Shown here: in pieces, positions 39,663 to 50,055 of the stretch
Position numbering within the stretch: position 1 is the first letter of the stretch
How the letters are laid out: each line of letters opens with the position of its first letter
NCBI RefSeq assembly: GCF_958295425.1
Contig: NC_081145.1
Span: 1,079,001 to 1,143,000, forward strand
From: Solea solea
Lineage: Eukaryota; Chordata; Actinopteri; Pleuronectiformes; Soleidae
Direction of reading: 5' to 3'
DNA: 64,000 nt
The notes under the pieces: model-generated
What the model was told of the DNA's origin: nothing
Databases searched by the model: none
Seen by the model: only the letters and a program-made list of their open reading frames with translations
Program-made: the position numbers and the translations under genes

Positions 39663-40991
39663 GATTCGTCTTAATGTTGTAGTGATTCATCTTAATGTTG
39701 TTGTTATTTGTCTTAATGTTGTTGTTATTTGTCTTAAGGTTGTAGTGATTCGTCTTAATGTTGTAGTGATTCGTCTTAAGGTTGTAGTGATTCGTCTTAA
39801 TGTTGTAGTGATTCGTCTTAATGTTGTAGTGATTCATCTTAAGGTTGTAGTGCTTCGTCTTAAGGTTGTAGTGATTCGTCTTAATGTTGTAGTGATTTTT
39901 CTTAATGTTGTAGTGATTTGTCTTAATGTTGTAGTGCTTCGTCTTAATGATTTGTCTTAATGTTTTAGTGATTCGTCTTAATGTTGTAGTGCTTCTTCTT
40001 AATGTTGTAGTGCTTCGTCTTAATGTTGTAGTGCTTCGTCTTAATGATTCGTGTTAATGTTGTAGTGTTTCGTCTTAATGTTGCTGTGATTCATCTTAAT
40101 GTTGTAATGATTCCTCTTAATGTTGCTGTGCTTCGTCTTAATGTTGTAGTGATTCATCTTAATGTTGTAGTGATTCGTCTTAATGTTGTAGTGATTCATC
40201 TTAATGTTGTTGTTATTTGTCTTAAGGTTGTAGTGATTCGTCTTAATGTTGTAGTGATTCGTCTTAAGGTTGTAGGGATTCGTCTTAAGGTTGTAGTGCT
40301 TCGTCTTAAGGTTGTAGTGATTCGTCTTAATGTTGTAGTGATTTTTCTTAATGTTGTAGTGATTTGTCTTAATGTTGTAGTGCTTCGTCTTAATGATTTG
40401 TCTTAATGTTGTAGTGATTCGTCTTAATGTTGTAGTGATTCATCTTAATGTTGTAGTGATTCGTCTTAATGTTGTAGTGATTCATCTTAATGTTGTTGTT
40501 ATTTGTCTTAAGGTTGTAGTGATTCGTCTTAATGTTGTAGTGATTCGTCTTAAGGTTGTAGGGATTCGTCTTAAGGTTGTAGTGCTTCGTCTTAAGGTTG
40601 TAGTGATTCGTCTTAATGTTGTAGTGATTTTTCTTAATGTTGTAGTGATTTGTCTTAATGTTGTAGTGCTTCGTCTTAATGATTTGTCTTAATGTTGTAG
40701 TGATTCGTCTTAATGTTGTAGTGATTTGTCTTAATGTTGTAGTGATTCGTCTTAAGGTTGTAGTGCTTCGTCTTAAGGTTGTAGTGCTTCGTCTTAATGA
40801 TTTGTGTTAATGTTGTAGTGTTTCGTCTTAAAGTTGTAGTGATTCCTCTTAATGTTGTGGTGATTTGACTTAATGTTGTAGTGCTTTGTCTTAATGATTC
40901 GTCTTAATGTTGTAGTGCTTCGTCTTAATGTTGCTGTGCTCCGTCTTAATGTTGTAGTGCTTCGTCTAAATGATTCGTCTTAATTTTGTAG
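39663..40991 (+). repeat. 21-bp satellite array, middle block (divergent subtype)
   Basis: This is a continuation of the array after the gypsy insertion. Units with CTTAAGGTTGTAG (reading RLKVVV) are frequent here and rare in the first 35 kb. A local block is duplicated at 286-bp spacing (TTGTTGTTATTTG near 40207 and 40493). Confidence 0.95.
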
Positions 40992-41124
40992 TCAGTCAGT
41001 CAGTCAGTCATCATCTACCGCTTTATCCTCCACCAGAGGGTCGCGGGGGGTGCTGTGCCAATCTCAGCTACATCGGGCGATAGGCGGGGTACACCCTGGA
41101 CAGTTCGCCAGTCCATCGCAGGGC
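40992..41124 (+). mobile_element. Teleost interspersed repeat fragment inside the satellite
   Basis: The segment begins with (CAGT)n and reads CATCTACCGCTTTATCC ... GGTCGCGGGG ... GGGGTACACCCTGGACAG ... CAGTCCATCGCAGGG. This wording occurs widely in teleost genomes, but I cannot name the family with certainty. About 133 bp, no coding frame, no clear target duplication. Flanking satellite units resume at once on both sides. Confidence 0.7.
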
Positions 41125-43110
41125 CTTAATGTTGTAGTGATTCGTCTTAATGTTGTAGTGATTCGTCTTAATGTTGTAGTGCTTCGTCTTAATGATTCGT
41201 CTTAATGTTGTAGTGATTCGTCTTAATGTTGTAGTGCTTCGTCTTAATGTTGTAGTGATTCGTCTTGATGTTGTAGTGATTCGTCTTGATGTTGTAGTGC
41301 TTCTTCTTAATGTTGTAGTGATTCGTCTTAATGTTGCTGTGCTTCGTCTTTATGTTGTAGTGATTCGTCTTAATGTTGTAGTGATTCGTCTTAATGTTGC
41401 TGTGATTCATCTTAATGTTGTAATGATTCCTCTTAATGTTGCTGTGCTTCGTCTTAATGTTGCTGTGCTTCGTCTTAATGTTGTAGTGATTCATCTTAAT
41501 GTTGTAGTGATTCGTCTTAATGTTGTAGTGATTCATCTTAATGTTGTTGTTATTTGTCTTAAGGTTGTAGTGATTCGTCTTAATGTTGTAGTGATTCGTC
41601 TTAAGGTTGTAGTGATTCGTCTTAATGTTGTAGTGATTCGTCTTAAGGTTGTAGTGCTTCGTCTTAAGGTTGTAGTGATTCGTCTTAATGTTGTAGTGCT
41701 TCGTCTTAATGATTTGTCTTAATGTTGTAGTGATTCGTCTTAATGTTGTAGTGATTCGTCTTAATGTTGTAGTGATTCGTCTTAAGGTTGTAGTGCTTCG
41801 TCTTAAGGTTGTAGTGCTTCGTCTTAATGATTTGTGTTAATGTTGTAGTGTTTCGTCTTAAAGTTGTAGTGATTCCTCTTAATGTTGTGGTGATTTGACT
41901 TAATGTTGTAGTGCTTTGTCTTAATGATTCGTCTTAATGTTGCTGTGCTTCGTCTTAATGTTGCTGTGCTTCGTCTTAATGCTGCTGTGCTTCGTCTTAA
42001 TGTTGTAGTGCTTCGTCTTAATGATTCGTCTTAATGTTGTAGTGATTCGTCTTAATGTTGTGGTGATTTGTCTTAATGTTGTAGTGCTTGGTCTTAATGA
42101 TTCGTCTTAATGTTATAGTGATTCATAGGTGCTTCGTCTTAATGTTGTAGTGATTTGTCTTAATGTTGTAGTGCTTCGTCTTAATGATTTGTCTTAATGT
42201 TGTAGTGATTCGTCTTAATGTTGTTGTGCTTCGTCTTAATGTTGTAGTGATTTGTCTTAATGTTGTAGTGATTTGTCTTAATGTTGTAGTGATTTGTCTT
42301 AATGTTGTAGTGATTCGTCTTAATGTTGTTATGCTTCGTCTTAATGTTGTAGTGATTCGTCTTAATGTTGTTGTGCTTCGTCTTAATGTTGTAGTGATTT
42401 GTCTTAATGTTGTCGTGATTAGTCTTAATGTTGTAGTGATTTGTCTTAATGTTGTAGTGATTCGTCTTAATGTTGTAGTGATTCGTCTTAATGTTGTTGT
42501 GCTTCGTCTTAATGTTGTAGTGATTCGTCTTAATGTTGTAGTGATTCGTCTTAATGTTGTAGTGATTCGTCTAAATGTCGTTGTGATTCGTCTTAATGTT
42601 GTAGTGCTTCGTCTTAATGTTGTAGTGATTCGTCTTAATGTTGTAGTGCTTCATCTTAATGATTTGTCTTAATGTTGTAGTGCTTCATCTTAATGATTCG
42701 TCTTAATGTTGTTGTGATTCATCTTAATGTTGTTGTGATTTGTCTTAATGTTGCTGTGATTCGTCTTAATGTTGTTGTGATTCGTCTTAATGTTGTTGTG
42801 ATTCGTCTTAATGTTGTAGTGATTCGTCTTAAAGTTGTAGTGATTCGTCTTAATGATTCGTCTTAATGTTGTTGTGCTTTGTCTTAATGTTGTAGTGATT
42901 CGTCTTCATGTTGTAGTGATTCGTCTTAATGTTGTTGTGATTCGTCTTAATGTTGTTGTGATTCGTCTTAATGTTGTTGTGATTTGTCTTAATGTTGTAG
43001 TGATTCGTCTTAATGTTGTAGTGATTCGTCTTCATGTTGTAGTGATTTGTCTTAATGTTGTTGTGACTGTCTTAATGTTGTTGTGATTCGTCTTAATGTT
43101 GCTGTGCTTT
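41125..43110 (+). repeat. 21-bp satellite array, right block and array end
   Basis: Units resume with CTTAATGTTGTAGTGATTCG and continue until GCTGTGCTTTGCACTTCTTGG, where unique sequence begins. Variants are more diverse than further left, including TTCATG and TTGTTGTG units. The right edge of the array is therefore at about 43110. Confidence 0.95.
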
Positions 43111-43399
43111 GCACTTCTTGGCCACCATATGAACTGGAACAACACACACACACACATCACTACATTCTACCGTGATCACTTGTACATCTGTGTTTAAACA
43201 TTAGATATATAAATAATATTTTGAATATGTTTATTTCACGTCAGCTGTGTGTAAATACACATGATTTTGGGATGTTTTGTCTGATTAGGTTGCGGGACCA
43301 AGATCCAGTTTTCGAGGCTACCCACATCATCACCATTATTATTGTGCTATAATTAAAAAGTCGATATCATTAACTGTATTAACTTGTAACTTGATACAG
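43111..43399. other. Array-flanking sequence without recognised feature
   Basis: AT-rich unique-looking sequence with a short (AC)n run near 43143. No splice-supported or long coding frame is visible. Confidence 0.6.
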
Positions 43400-43745
43400 T
43401 TGTTGTGTATCTGCTCCTGGTCTCTCTCTCTCTTCTGTCTCTACCTCATCTCCCTCTTGTCCTTTCTCTCCCCCCTCCCCTTTCTGTCCCCCACCATCCT
43501 CTGTCCCCGATTTTCCTTTCACCCCAACCAGTCGAGGCAGATGACTGCACATTTCTGAGCCTGGTTCTGCCAGAGATTTCTTCCTGTTAAGAGGGAGTTT
43601 TTTCTCTCCACTGATGCCTAGTGCTTGCTCATTGTGTGAACTGTTGGGGTTCTCTGCTCTCTTTGATGTTGTCTATGTACAGTGCCCTGAGATAATGTAT
43701 GTTATGATTTGGCGCTATACAAATAAAATTGAATTGAATTGAATT
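43400..43745 (+). mobile_element. LINE 3' tail (L2/CR1-like, teleost)
   Basis: A pyrimidine-rich stretch is followed by CCAGTCGAGGCAGATG, TTTCTTCCTGTTAAGAGGG, GTGCCCTGAGATAATG, TTTGGCGCTATACAAATAAA and the terminal pentamer repeat (ATTGA)n. This order is the usual 3' end of a common teleost LINE. The clade assignment (L2/CR1-like) is from memory. It is 5'-truncated with no ORF, a dead insertion on the forward strand. Confidence 0.78.
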
Positions 43746-44138
43746 GAAATTAGAGCTTAAATCAGGGCCCTCTGCAGTCGCATCCAGTGTTGCCAATCTG
43801 GCGACTTTCCAACGCCTCCTTTTTTTGTCAAAAGCAACTAGCGACAAATCTTGCAACTTTTTCTGGTGTTATTGGAGACTTTTGTGGTGTTTGCAGACTC
43901 TCGTGTGAAAGCACGTATCACTCTGCAGTTACTGTGCTCAACAAGCAGCGGGTGCTGCCGGGATCCCCTCCCAAAGCACTCGCAGGCGGTCAGTCTCACA
44001 GTAGCCAGTGAGTAGTATTCATTATTTATATCATTTGATGGATCAAATAGGTTTTGTGGCTCCAGATTACATTTATTTGCAAAAATAAGACGAAAGGTCG
44101 CAGACTCCTGGATTAAATGGACAGACGTCAGACGTGGA
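43746..44138. other. Possible DNA-transposon fragment
   Basis: It contains CAGTGTTGCCAATCTGGCGACTTT at 43781, resembling the terminal sequences of some hAT-like elements (AGTGTTGCCA). A matching inverted end is not visible before the gypsy fragment begins. No gene supported. Confidence 0.4.
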
Positions 44139-45089
44139 GGCATTGTAGCCCCTGGAAGAGTGCAGATGGACCCGGCTAAAGTTAGCGCTGTGGCTGAGTG
44201 GCCCACGCCTGATAGCCGCAAGAAGGTTCAGCAATTCCTCGGATTTGCTAACTTCTACAGGCGGTTTATCAGAAGCTTTAGCGCAATAGCTGCCCCGTTG
44301 CACGCACTTACCTCCCCACAGGTGAGGTTCCACTGGTCTCCGGCAGCGGAGGTGGCGTTCCAGAGCCTCAAACGGCGATTCACCACGGCACCCATACTGA
44401 CCATGCCAGACCCCCGTCGACAGTTCGTGGTGGAGGTAGACGCATCCAACGAGGGGATCGGGGCGGTCCTCTCACAGCGGTCCGAGCAAGATGGGAAGAT
44501 GCACCCATGCGCCTTTCTGTCGCGACGACTATCAAAGGCAGAGCGCAAATACGACGTCGGCAACCGGGAGCTGCTGGCGGTCAAGGTGGCATTGGAGGAG
44601 TGGCGCCACTGGTTGGAGGGCGCAGAGCTTCCCTTCATAGTTTGGACAGATCACAAAAATCTTGAATACATCCGTAAAGCCAAGAGACTCAATTCTCGCC
44701 AGGCCAGGTGGTCACTCTTTTTTAACCGCTTCTCTTTCTCCCTCTCTTACAGGCCGGGGTCCTGCAACGTCAAGCCCGACGCCCTGTCCCGGATCTACGA
44801 CCCCGAGCCTGTTGCCAAGGAACCAGAGCCTATCCTTCCACTGAACTGTGTGGTTGGAGCGGTGACATGGCAAATAGAGAATGAGGTAAAGCAAGCCAAC
44901 GGTGAGGCTCCGCCACCTAGTGGGTGCCCTGAGAACAGACTTTTCGTTCCAGTCAGGTTACGCCCACAGGTGATACATTGGGCCCACACCTGGACTATGT
45001 TTGCCATCGCCCGGAGGTTCTGGTGGCCACAGAATCCTCAAGTTTTGATCCTCTTTGTGAGCGACGGTTTATTTTGTAAGTTTTCTTAG
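44139..45089 (+). pseudogene. Ty3/gypsy Pol fragment: RT thumb, RNase H, start of integrase
   Basis: The frame reads [16 protein letters not shown] and then the chromovirus/Sushi RT-thumb motif [14 protein letters not shown] (residues 24-38 of the open frame). RNase H follows, with its usual acidic residues in [37 protein letters not shown] and [10 protein letters not shown], and the end motif PDALSR. The integrase zinc-finger part starts with HWAHTW...ARRFWWP and then breaks off at about 45040 into LTR-like sequence. The protease and the RT palm and fingers are missing on the left. The fragment is open for 309 codons but cannot support retrotransposition. It may belong to a different family from the gag element at 37-38 kb, since the LTR sequences differ. 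Confidence 0.9.
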
Positions 45090-45625
45090 CATAGCCTGTT
45101 AGCTGATACCTTAGTTAAGATTTATAGCCTCATTTGTTTTCCTCCTTGGGAGAGATTTTCTGTTTGTTCATTTTCACAGCTTTTTAGGAAACTCCAATCA
45201 CTAGGATTGTGAATTACGTTTTATTAGTTAGACTGAGTAGAGCCAATCATTTAGATTGCGTTTTGTGTTTGACCTCGTTCTTCTTAGTTAGTTATAGATC
45301 GCCAATCAGTAGGATTGTGCTTTGAGTTTTTTTTCGTTTTGAAGTGCTTAGAGCCTTGTTTTTCCTCCGATTGGAGAGTTTTCTGTTTAAGTTTTTTATG
45401 ATAACCATAGTTTGAGTTTTGTTTCCTCTTCGGAGTGATTTTTTGTTTCCGCGTTTATAGTTACGCAACGTTTCTTTGGAAGAGCGTTGCGCTCCCCATT
45501 GGTTATAGTTTTTTATAGCCACGCTTTGTTTTCCCTCAGTAAGAGGATCTGCCTTGTGTTCTGTTAAGAGTGCCAATAAAGACAATAAAAGGCCTCTGCG
45601 TCTGAGTCCTCGCTGTTCCGTCTTG
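45040..45625 (+). mobile_element. LTR-like tail of the gypsy fragment
   Basis: After the broken integrase, sequence with LTR character follows. It has three imperfect repeats of a CCAATCA-TAGGATTG type segment (about 45195, 45243 and 45301) and two polyadenylation signals (CAATAAAGACAATAAAAG near 45573). It ends around GTCAGTACTCTACA. The exact edges and a target duplication could not be fixed. Confidence 0.55.
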
Positions 45626-46414
45626 TCAGTACTCTACACTTGACCGTCGCTGTCCCTGCAGATGAGACACAAGCTCCCCTTTGTTTGGCACAATCACATC
45701 TCCTCAGCTCAGGGTCTGCTCCTTCACTGAACGTAGTGTTGCTCTATAAAAGAAAATGTCAAATAAAATTGTATTTTGTATTTTTAACATGGGAACACTT
45801 TTATCCAGAATCAAGTAGTAATGAACTGGACTGCATTTGCCTGTAAGACTTTCCCTGTCCTAAAATATAAGCAGGCTAACTGAAATAAATCAAATCAAAT
45901 GACACTGTTGACTGTGATTCAACAGAACTTCTCATTTCTAAACATGAAAAATATTATTTATCATCAAATCTTTTATCTTAACAATTGTAGAACTGAGGTC
46001 ACAAGTTTTCAAATGAGCAAAACTGTGTGCAACTTCTCAGAGTCATTTAAAGATTAAAAAACAGATAAATACTAATATATAAAGAGCATATAGTTTATCT
46101 TATACGTTTCTTGGGTGAAAATGAGACAATGTTATATTGTCAATGTTATAACCTGTACAAATAATTAAAAGAAGAAAAAGGAAAAAAGGGAGAAAATCGC
46201 TGCGTCTTGCTTGCTGTTACAATCGCTATCGTTACAGCATGCAGACATTACTGGTTAATAAACCGCACTTAATTGATTTAATGTACACAAATAATGATTA
46301 TTCATCCAGTGTTCAATATCAAAATGTGTTTTTATCCATTCTTATCTTTTCCTCTGTCATTTTGGACCGTTTTTCCGGTGTCTTCCGGACTCTCTCTCTT
46401 CATACTTCGTCAAC
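45626..46414. other. Non-coding, AT-rich sequence
   Basis: No coding frame, RNA gene or repeat family recognised. The sequence is AT-rich with scattered AATAAA-like strings. Confidence 0.55.
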
Positions 46415-46535
46415 GTAAACGTCATCACGTTTCAGACGCTGTTTCTTCTGTGACCCAATCAGAGTGTCGTTGAGTGTGAGGGGTGTGTCGTGTAGTGTGA
46501 GGGGTGTGTCGTTGAGTGGTCTGCGGGTCTGCAGC
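46415..46535 (+). repeat. Inverted copy of the NLR promoter segment
   Basis: Reads GTAAACGTCATCACGTTTCA, CTTCTGTGACCCAATCAGAG, then GTGTCGTTGAGTGTGAGGGG repeats and GGTCTGCGGGTCTGCAGC. The same series is found on the opposite strand at 61191-61331, just upstream of the NLR first exon. The copy here has one fewer 20-bp minisatellite unit. Homology stops at CTGCAGC, so the ISRE and first exon are not duplicated. It could be a relic promoter of a lost paralogue or a dispersed repeat that the NLR gene recruited. Confidence 0.88.
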
Positions 46536-46639
46536 GGACCTACTTGGGCACACGAGCTGGAGCTTCCTCACTGAGACAACTCTGTCTTAGAAGATGTTGG
46601 CTGAAGGTTTCCCTGGATCAAGTCTCCTGCCTCATTAGT

Positions 46640-46682
46640 CCAGAAGGCAAAGTATTACATTATGTAATACTTTGCCTTCTGG
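46640..46682. repeat. Perfect hairpin, 20-bp arms, 3-nt loop
   Basis: Arm CCAGAAGGCAAAGTATTACA (46640-46659), loop TTA, then the exact reverse complement (46663-46682). The long perfect stem with a tiny loop would extrude as a cruciform or fold as an RNA hairpin. No element ends are recognised. Confidence 0.9.
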
Positions 46683-47327
46683 CAAAGGAATCACTGAACA
46701 ACTGACATTACTCTCAACAGACAACACAGACTGTCGTCTACAGTCCGTGTAAACCGTTCAAAAACGTATATACAGGATTTAAAAATGTCTTTAAAACAGA
46801 TGAGAGATTGAGGCCCAGTTCATAATGGCACTATGACACAGTTTGCTGCTAAAATCACAAGTTAAAAGTTTTAATTGTGTCTTCAGTAGTGAGAAAATGC
46901 CAAAGTAATGTGTTCTGTGTTTGCCCTCCCTTATTTGTCCTCGATGTGAAAATGAAATAAGTCACAGGGCCTCACACTCTCACTCAGCTCCAGTCTCCAA
47001 GACTCTGTTCTTCCCATTTCATCTCATCAGTCCCCCTTTAACTCAGAGAGACACCGAACAGACAAAGCTTCTGTTCACTTCAAATTAAATGTCATTTAAA
47101 ATCATTAAACATCATTAAACAAGCAGATATAGACATTGAAAACCTGCAGATATTAGTGGTATATTTCTGGTTTGGTAACTGACTGTTACTCATCACGGTT
47201 TAAAAAGAAAAAAAGAATAAAGAACATTGTACACGTATGTACATGCACAGGTGGACATCACTTGTATCCCACATACAAGTGTTTCCTTATTTCTTATTGT
47301 GATCTGTGAACAAAACAAAACAAGAAA
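46683..47327. other. Non-coding sequence without recognised feature
   Basis: No supported gene. Some AT-rich stretches and a repeated CATTAAAC near 47100-47120. Confidence 0.5.
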
Positions 47328-48297
47328 TCATCCCAAATCTTTACAAATGTGTTGTATGTAAGTTTTTCTACGGCTGGTTGGTCTGTGAACACACTTCCAT
47401 GATAGTGCAAGTTTACGTTTAGCTTCAAGAAGACACAATACCACCATCTTCTTACTGCGATGGCTCAGCGTACAGCTCGCTGGGAAACACCTGAAAATAC
47501 AAAGCTTGGGACAAAGAGGAAGTTGTTCCTTAATAAAAATGGACACCATTGTAATCACCTCTTTCTTGAATGAGGGTGCATTCCCAGAGGCAGTGAAACA
47601 GACATTTGACACAAGTAGCCGGTGTATTGGGGTAAATGTGACGCAATGATTCTGGAGTAAAGTATGTTCTCATCAACCATTTGTACTGGAGGAGTTGAAA
47701 CACTGGAAACATATATCCTGCCACTCTTCTACACTGATATCTTCATTAAGGTCTGAACACCATGCTAATCTTTTATCCTCTGCAGATTCTTTTGCTGCAT
47801 GGATGATAATCTGATAAAACGTTGAGATTAATCCAGCTGCTCCATAACGGGTCAGAACAGAGTTCTGTGTCTTCTTATCTGAAGACACGTGAAAAAGTGT
47901 TTAGGCTCAGTGCTAAACTTTAGCTTGATGTCAGTAAAACTTCAAATCTTACTGATGCCTCTGTCTGCTCACAACTTCAAACCAAGGTCATTAGTGGCTG
48001 GCGTGAACTTTGTGTTCCTCCAAACAGGTGAGAATTGGGACAGTGGAGCATTTTCCCCAAGATAACTTAACACCTGGTGTCTTTCTAACAAAGGGGTTTG
48101 TGGTGTGCTTTTTCAGAGTAACGGCAGAGACAGAAGGACACTTTAGAAGTTGTGATTTCCTCCATCCTTATCCAGTGCAGCGGTGACTGATGTTCAAACC
48201 AACATGAGGCTGCTCTTAGCTGGGCAGCCCAATAATATCCCTGGAGGAAAGGGAGCGTTAACCCGCCTCTGTCATACGGTAAGTACAACAGGCTCAT
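47328..48297 (-). pseudogene. L1-type LINE ORF2 C-terminus, degenerate
   Basis: Three or four reverse-strand frames, joined by frameshifts, give the order expected at the end of a fish L1-like ORF2 protein. First comes GGLTLPFLQGYYWAAQLRA (48.1-48.3 kb), then LAWCSDLNEDISVEEWQDIC (47.7 kb). Next are LLQYKWLMRTYFTPESLRHI with a Cys-rich CVKCLFHCLWEC (47.6 kb), and finally LEAKRKLALSWK (47.4 kb). The domain between them is broken by stops. Reverse transcriptase and endonuclease parts are absent. This is a dead 5'-truncated copy. The clade call is from recalled motifs. Confidence 0.78.
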
Positions 48298-48352
48298 GGG
48301 CAGCCTTAACAGGAAAGTGTTTCCATTTTATTAAAGAAGTGACCAGGGGGAG

Positions 48353-48354
<2 letters not shown>

Positions 48355-48424
<70 letters not shown>
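48355..48424. repeat. (AT)n microsatellite, about 70 bp
   Basis: Uninterrupted alternating AT, followed by a short (ATA)n run. Self-complementary and prone to length change. Confidence 0.97.
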
Positions 48425-48438
<14 letters not shown>

Positions 48439-49881
48439 CATTCATACGTCCTATCATGGAAAGTGTCTGTATACAGATTATAGAAATAATAATAGAAATG
48501 ATGTTTATTTTAGTATGAGCACTCATGATGAAGTCACTACACTAAGCCTTATAATAAAGTCAAAAGTCATAATAACAAATAACAAACAACAAGTAGCTTT
48601 TAGCTTTTTCTTTGACCATCAGTTTCGTGTAGAAAGAGAAATATTTTTGAACGACCATAACCATAGAATGAGGACCTCTGTGAAGACAGAGCCCACACAC
48701 GTGCACGGAAGACGCCTCGGAAAGAATGAAGTTGTGAAGTTGTGAAGTTGTGAAGTTGTGAAATGTTCACGTCACAATGTCACAGGTTCAGGACGACAGG
48801 ACCGAGATGACCACGTTAAAAGTGACGTCACAGAAAAACCTTTGTCCTTCACATGATGTTTGTTCCAGATGTGCTGACTCAGGATGAAGATCATCATCAT
48901 CATCATCATCACCACACTGTCTTCCACCTGTTGAGAGAAGACGACCGAGGAGAAGAGTCAGAGTCACAGCAGTGAGTCAGTGAAGCAGCAGAGACTTCAG
49001 TCCACTTCAGAGCTGCTTCACATTCATCACTTTACTTTACATTCACTCATTCACCAAACACTAATAGTTTAGATGATGTCATCATAGAGTAACTGTGTAT
49101 TTTTGAATGTATACAATAGTTGGTGTGAGCGCCCTCTGCCTTCAGACCAGCATCAGTTCTTCTGTAGGATTAGAGTCAGGTGTTTGATTCACCAATAAGA
49201 CTGAACAGTGGATGAGCAACAGCCACACTCTGCTACCAAGGTGAGGTTGTGGAAGACGTTTTCATGTCACAGGTCAAACACTATGGCGACACTGACAAGA
49301 GCAACAAGACACAAGGTCGTTGAGCGACATCAGCAAAGACTTCAGAGCAGACGCAGGTTTCAACGTGTGCCGTTCAACATCTTTGGAAGAAGCACAAAGA
49401 CACGGGCGACGTTGACCATCGTGGACGCGGTGGACGGCCAAGGACACTTGGTGTGGCAGATGAAAGACACGTCCTGCTTACTTCCCTTTTCAAATGTCCA
49501 GCAGTGTCATCAGCTCACAACTGGCAGAAGAAATCTGTCTAGACACGTGTGACCACAAGTGGTCTTCATGGAAGAACTGTGTCCAAAAAGCCAAACCACA
49601 GACGTGTGTGTGTGTAGAGCAGACTGCAGTCACACCAAACTCACATCATCAGTGATAAAGTCAAACTACAACATCATCATGTCAGGCGCTCGGCTCGAGT
49701 CTGTGATCACATGATCACCAGCAGCTCGTGGCTCGTCTGATTGGCCGACTGTTGTCTCTCTGTGTCTTTGTGTCCAATCATGAAGCCTGTCACTATTCTG
49801 CTCTCACAGCTTCACTGAGGAAACACTGGATCTTTGCTCTGACTGTGATTAGAACAACACTGACTCTAACACTCTACTCAC
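48425..49881. other. Downstream flank of the last recognised NLR exon
   Basis: This stretch should hold the terminal NLR exon if the gene is complete, but none could be recognised; a B30.2 domain or a third LRR pair is not visible. It contains a short (GAAGTTGT)n repeat at about 48728-48762 and a (CAT)n run near 48892. An open 114-codon forward frame (49208-49552) matches nothing I know and is not claimed as a gene. Confidence 0.5.
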
Positions 49882-50055
49882 CTCACAGTCTCCAGTCTGT
49901 AGTCTGGACTCTGCACAAGATCACACAGAGGCTTCACTGCTGAATCCTGCAGACCGTTCTCACTCAGGTCCAGGTCTCTCAGGTGGGAGGAGTTGGACTT
50001 CAGAACTGAGACCAGAGAAGAACAGCTGATCTCTGACAATCTGCAGCGACACAAC
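49882..50055 (-). CDS. NLR exon 11: LRR pair 4 (last one recognised)
   Basis: 174 bp. Contains [38 protein letters not shown] and [11 protein letters not shown]. The second repeat departs from its sisters ([14 protein letters not shown]), as is common for the last LRR pair. The donor GTGAGT after 49882 implies at least one further exon. Confidence 0.9.

Noticed and set aside
1..43110. Dozens of open frames of 60-293 codons reading RLNVVVL (forward), and frames up to 337 codons reading NIKTKHY (reverse), as possible repetitive proteins
   Set aside because: A 21-bp unit without stops is open in the affected frames by arithmetic. Frames restart at every short unit, many begin with GTG, and there is no promoter, splice structure or unique flank. 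They are satellite translations.
43838..44221. Reverse 127-codon frame overlapping the gypsy pol start
   Set aside because: Shadow of repeat and pol sequence; no motif.
48355..48424. Ile/Tyr repeat frames on both strands
   Set aside because: Translation of the (AT)n microsatellite.
49208..49552. 114-codon forward frame starting MDEQQPHSATKVRLW as a gene
   Set aside because: No recognised domain, no splice or promoter context, and it lies in the flank of a reverse-strand gene; length is compatible with chance.
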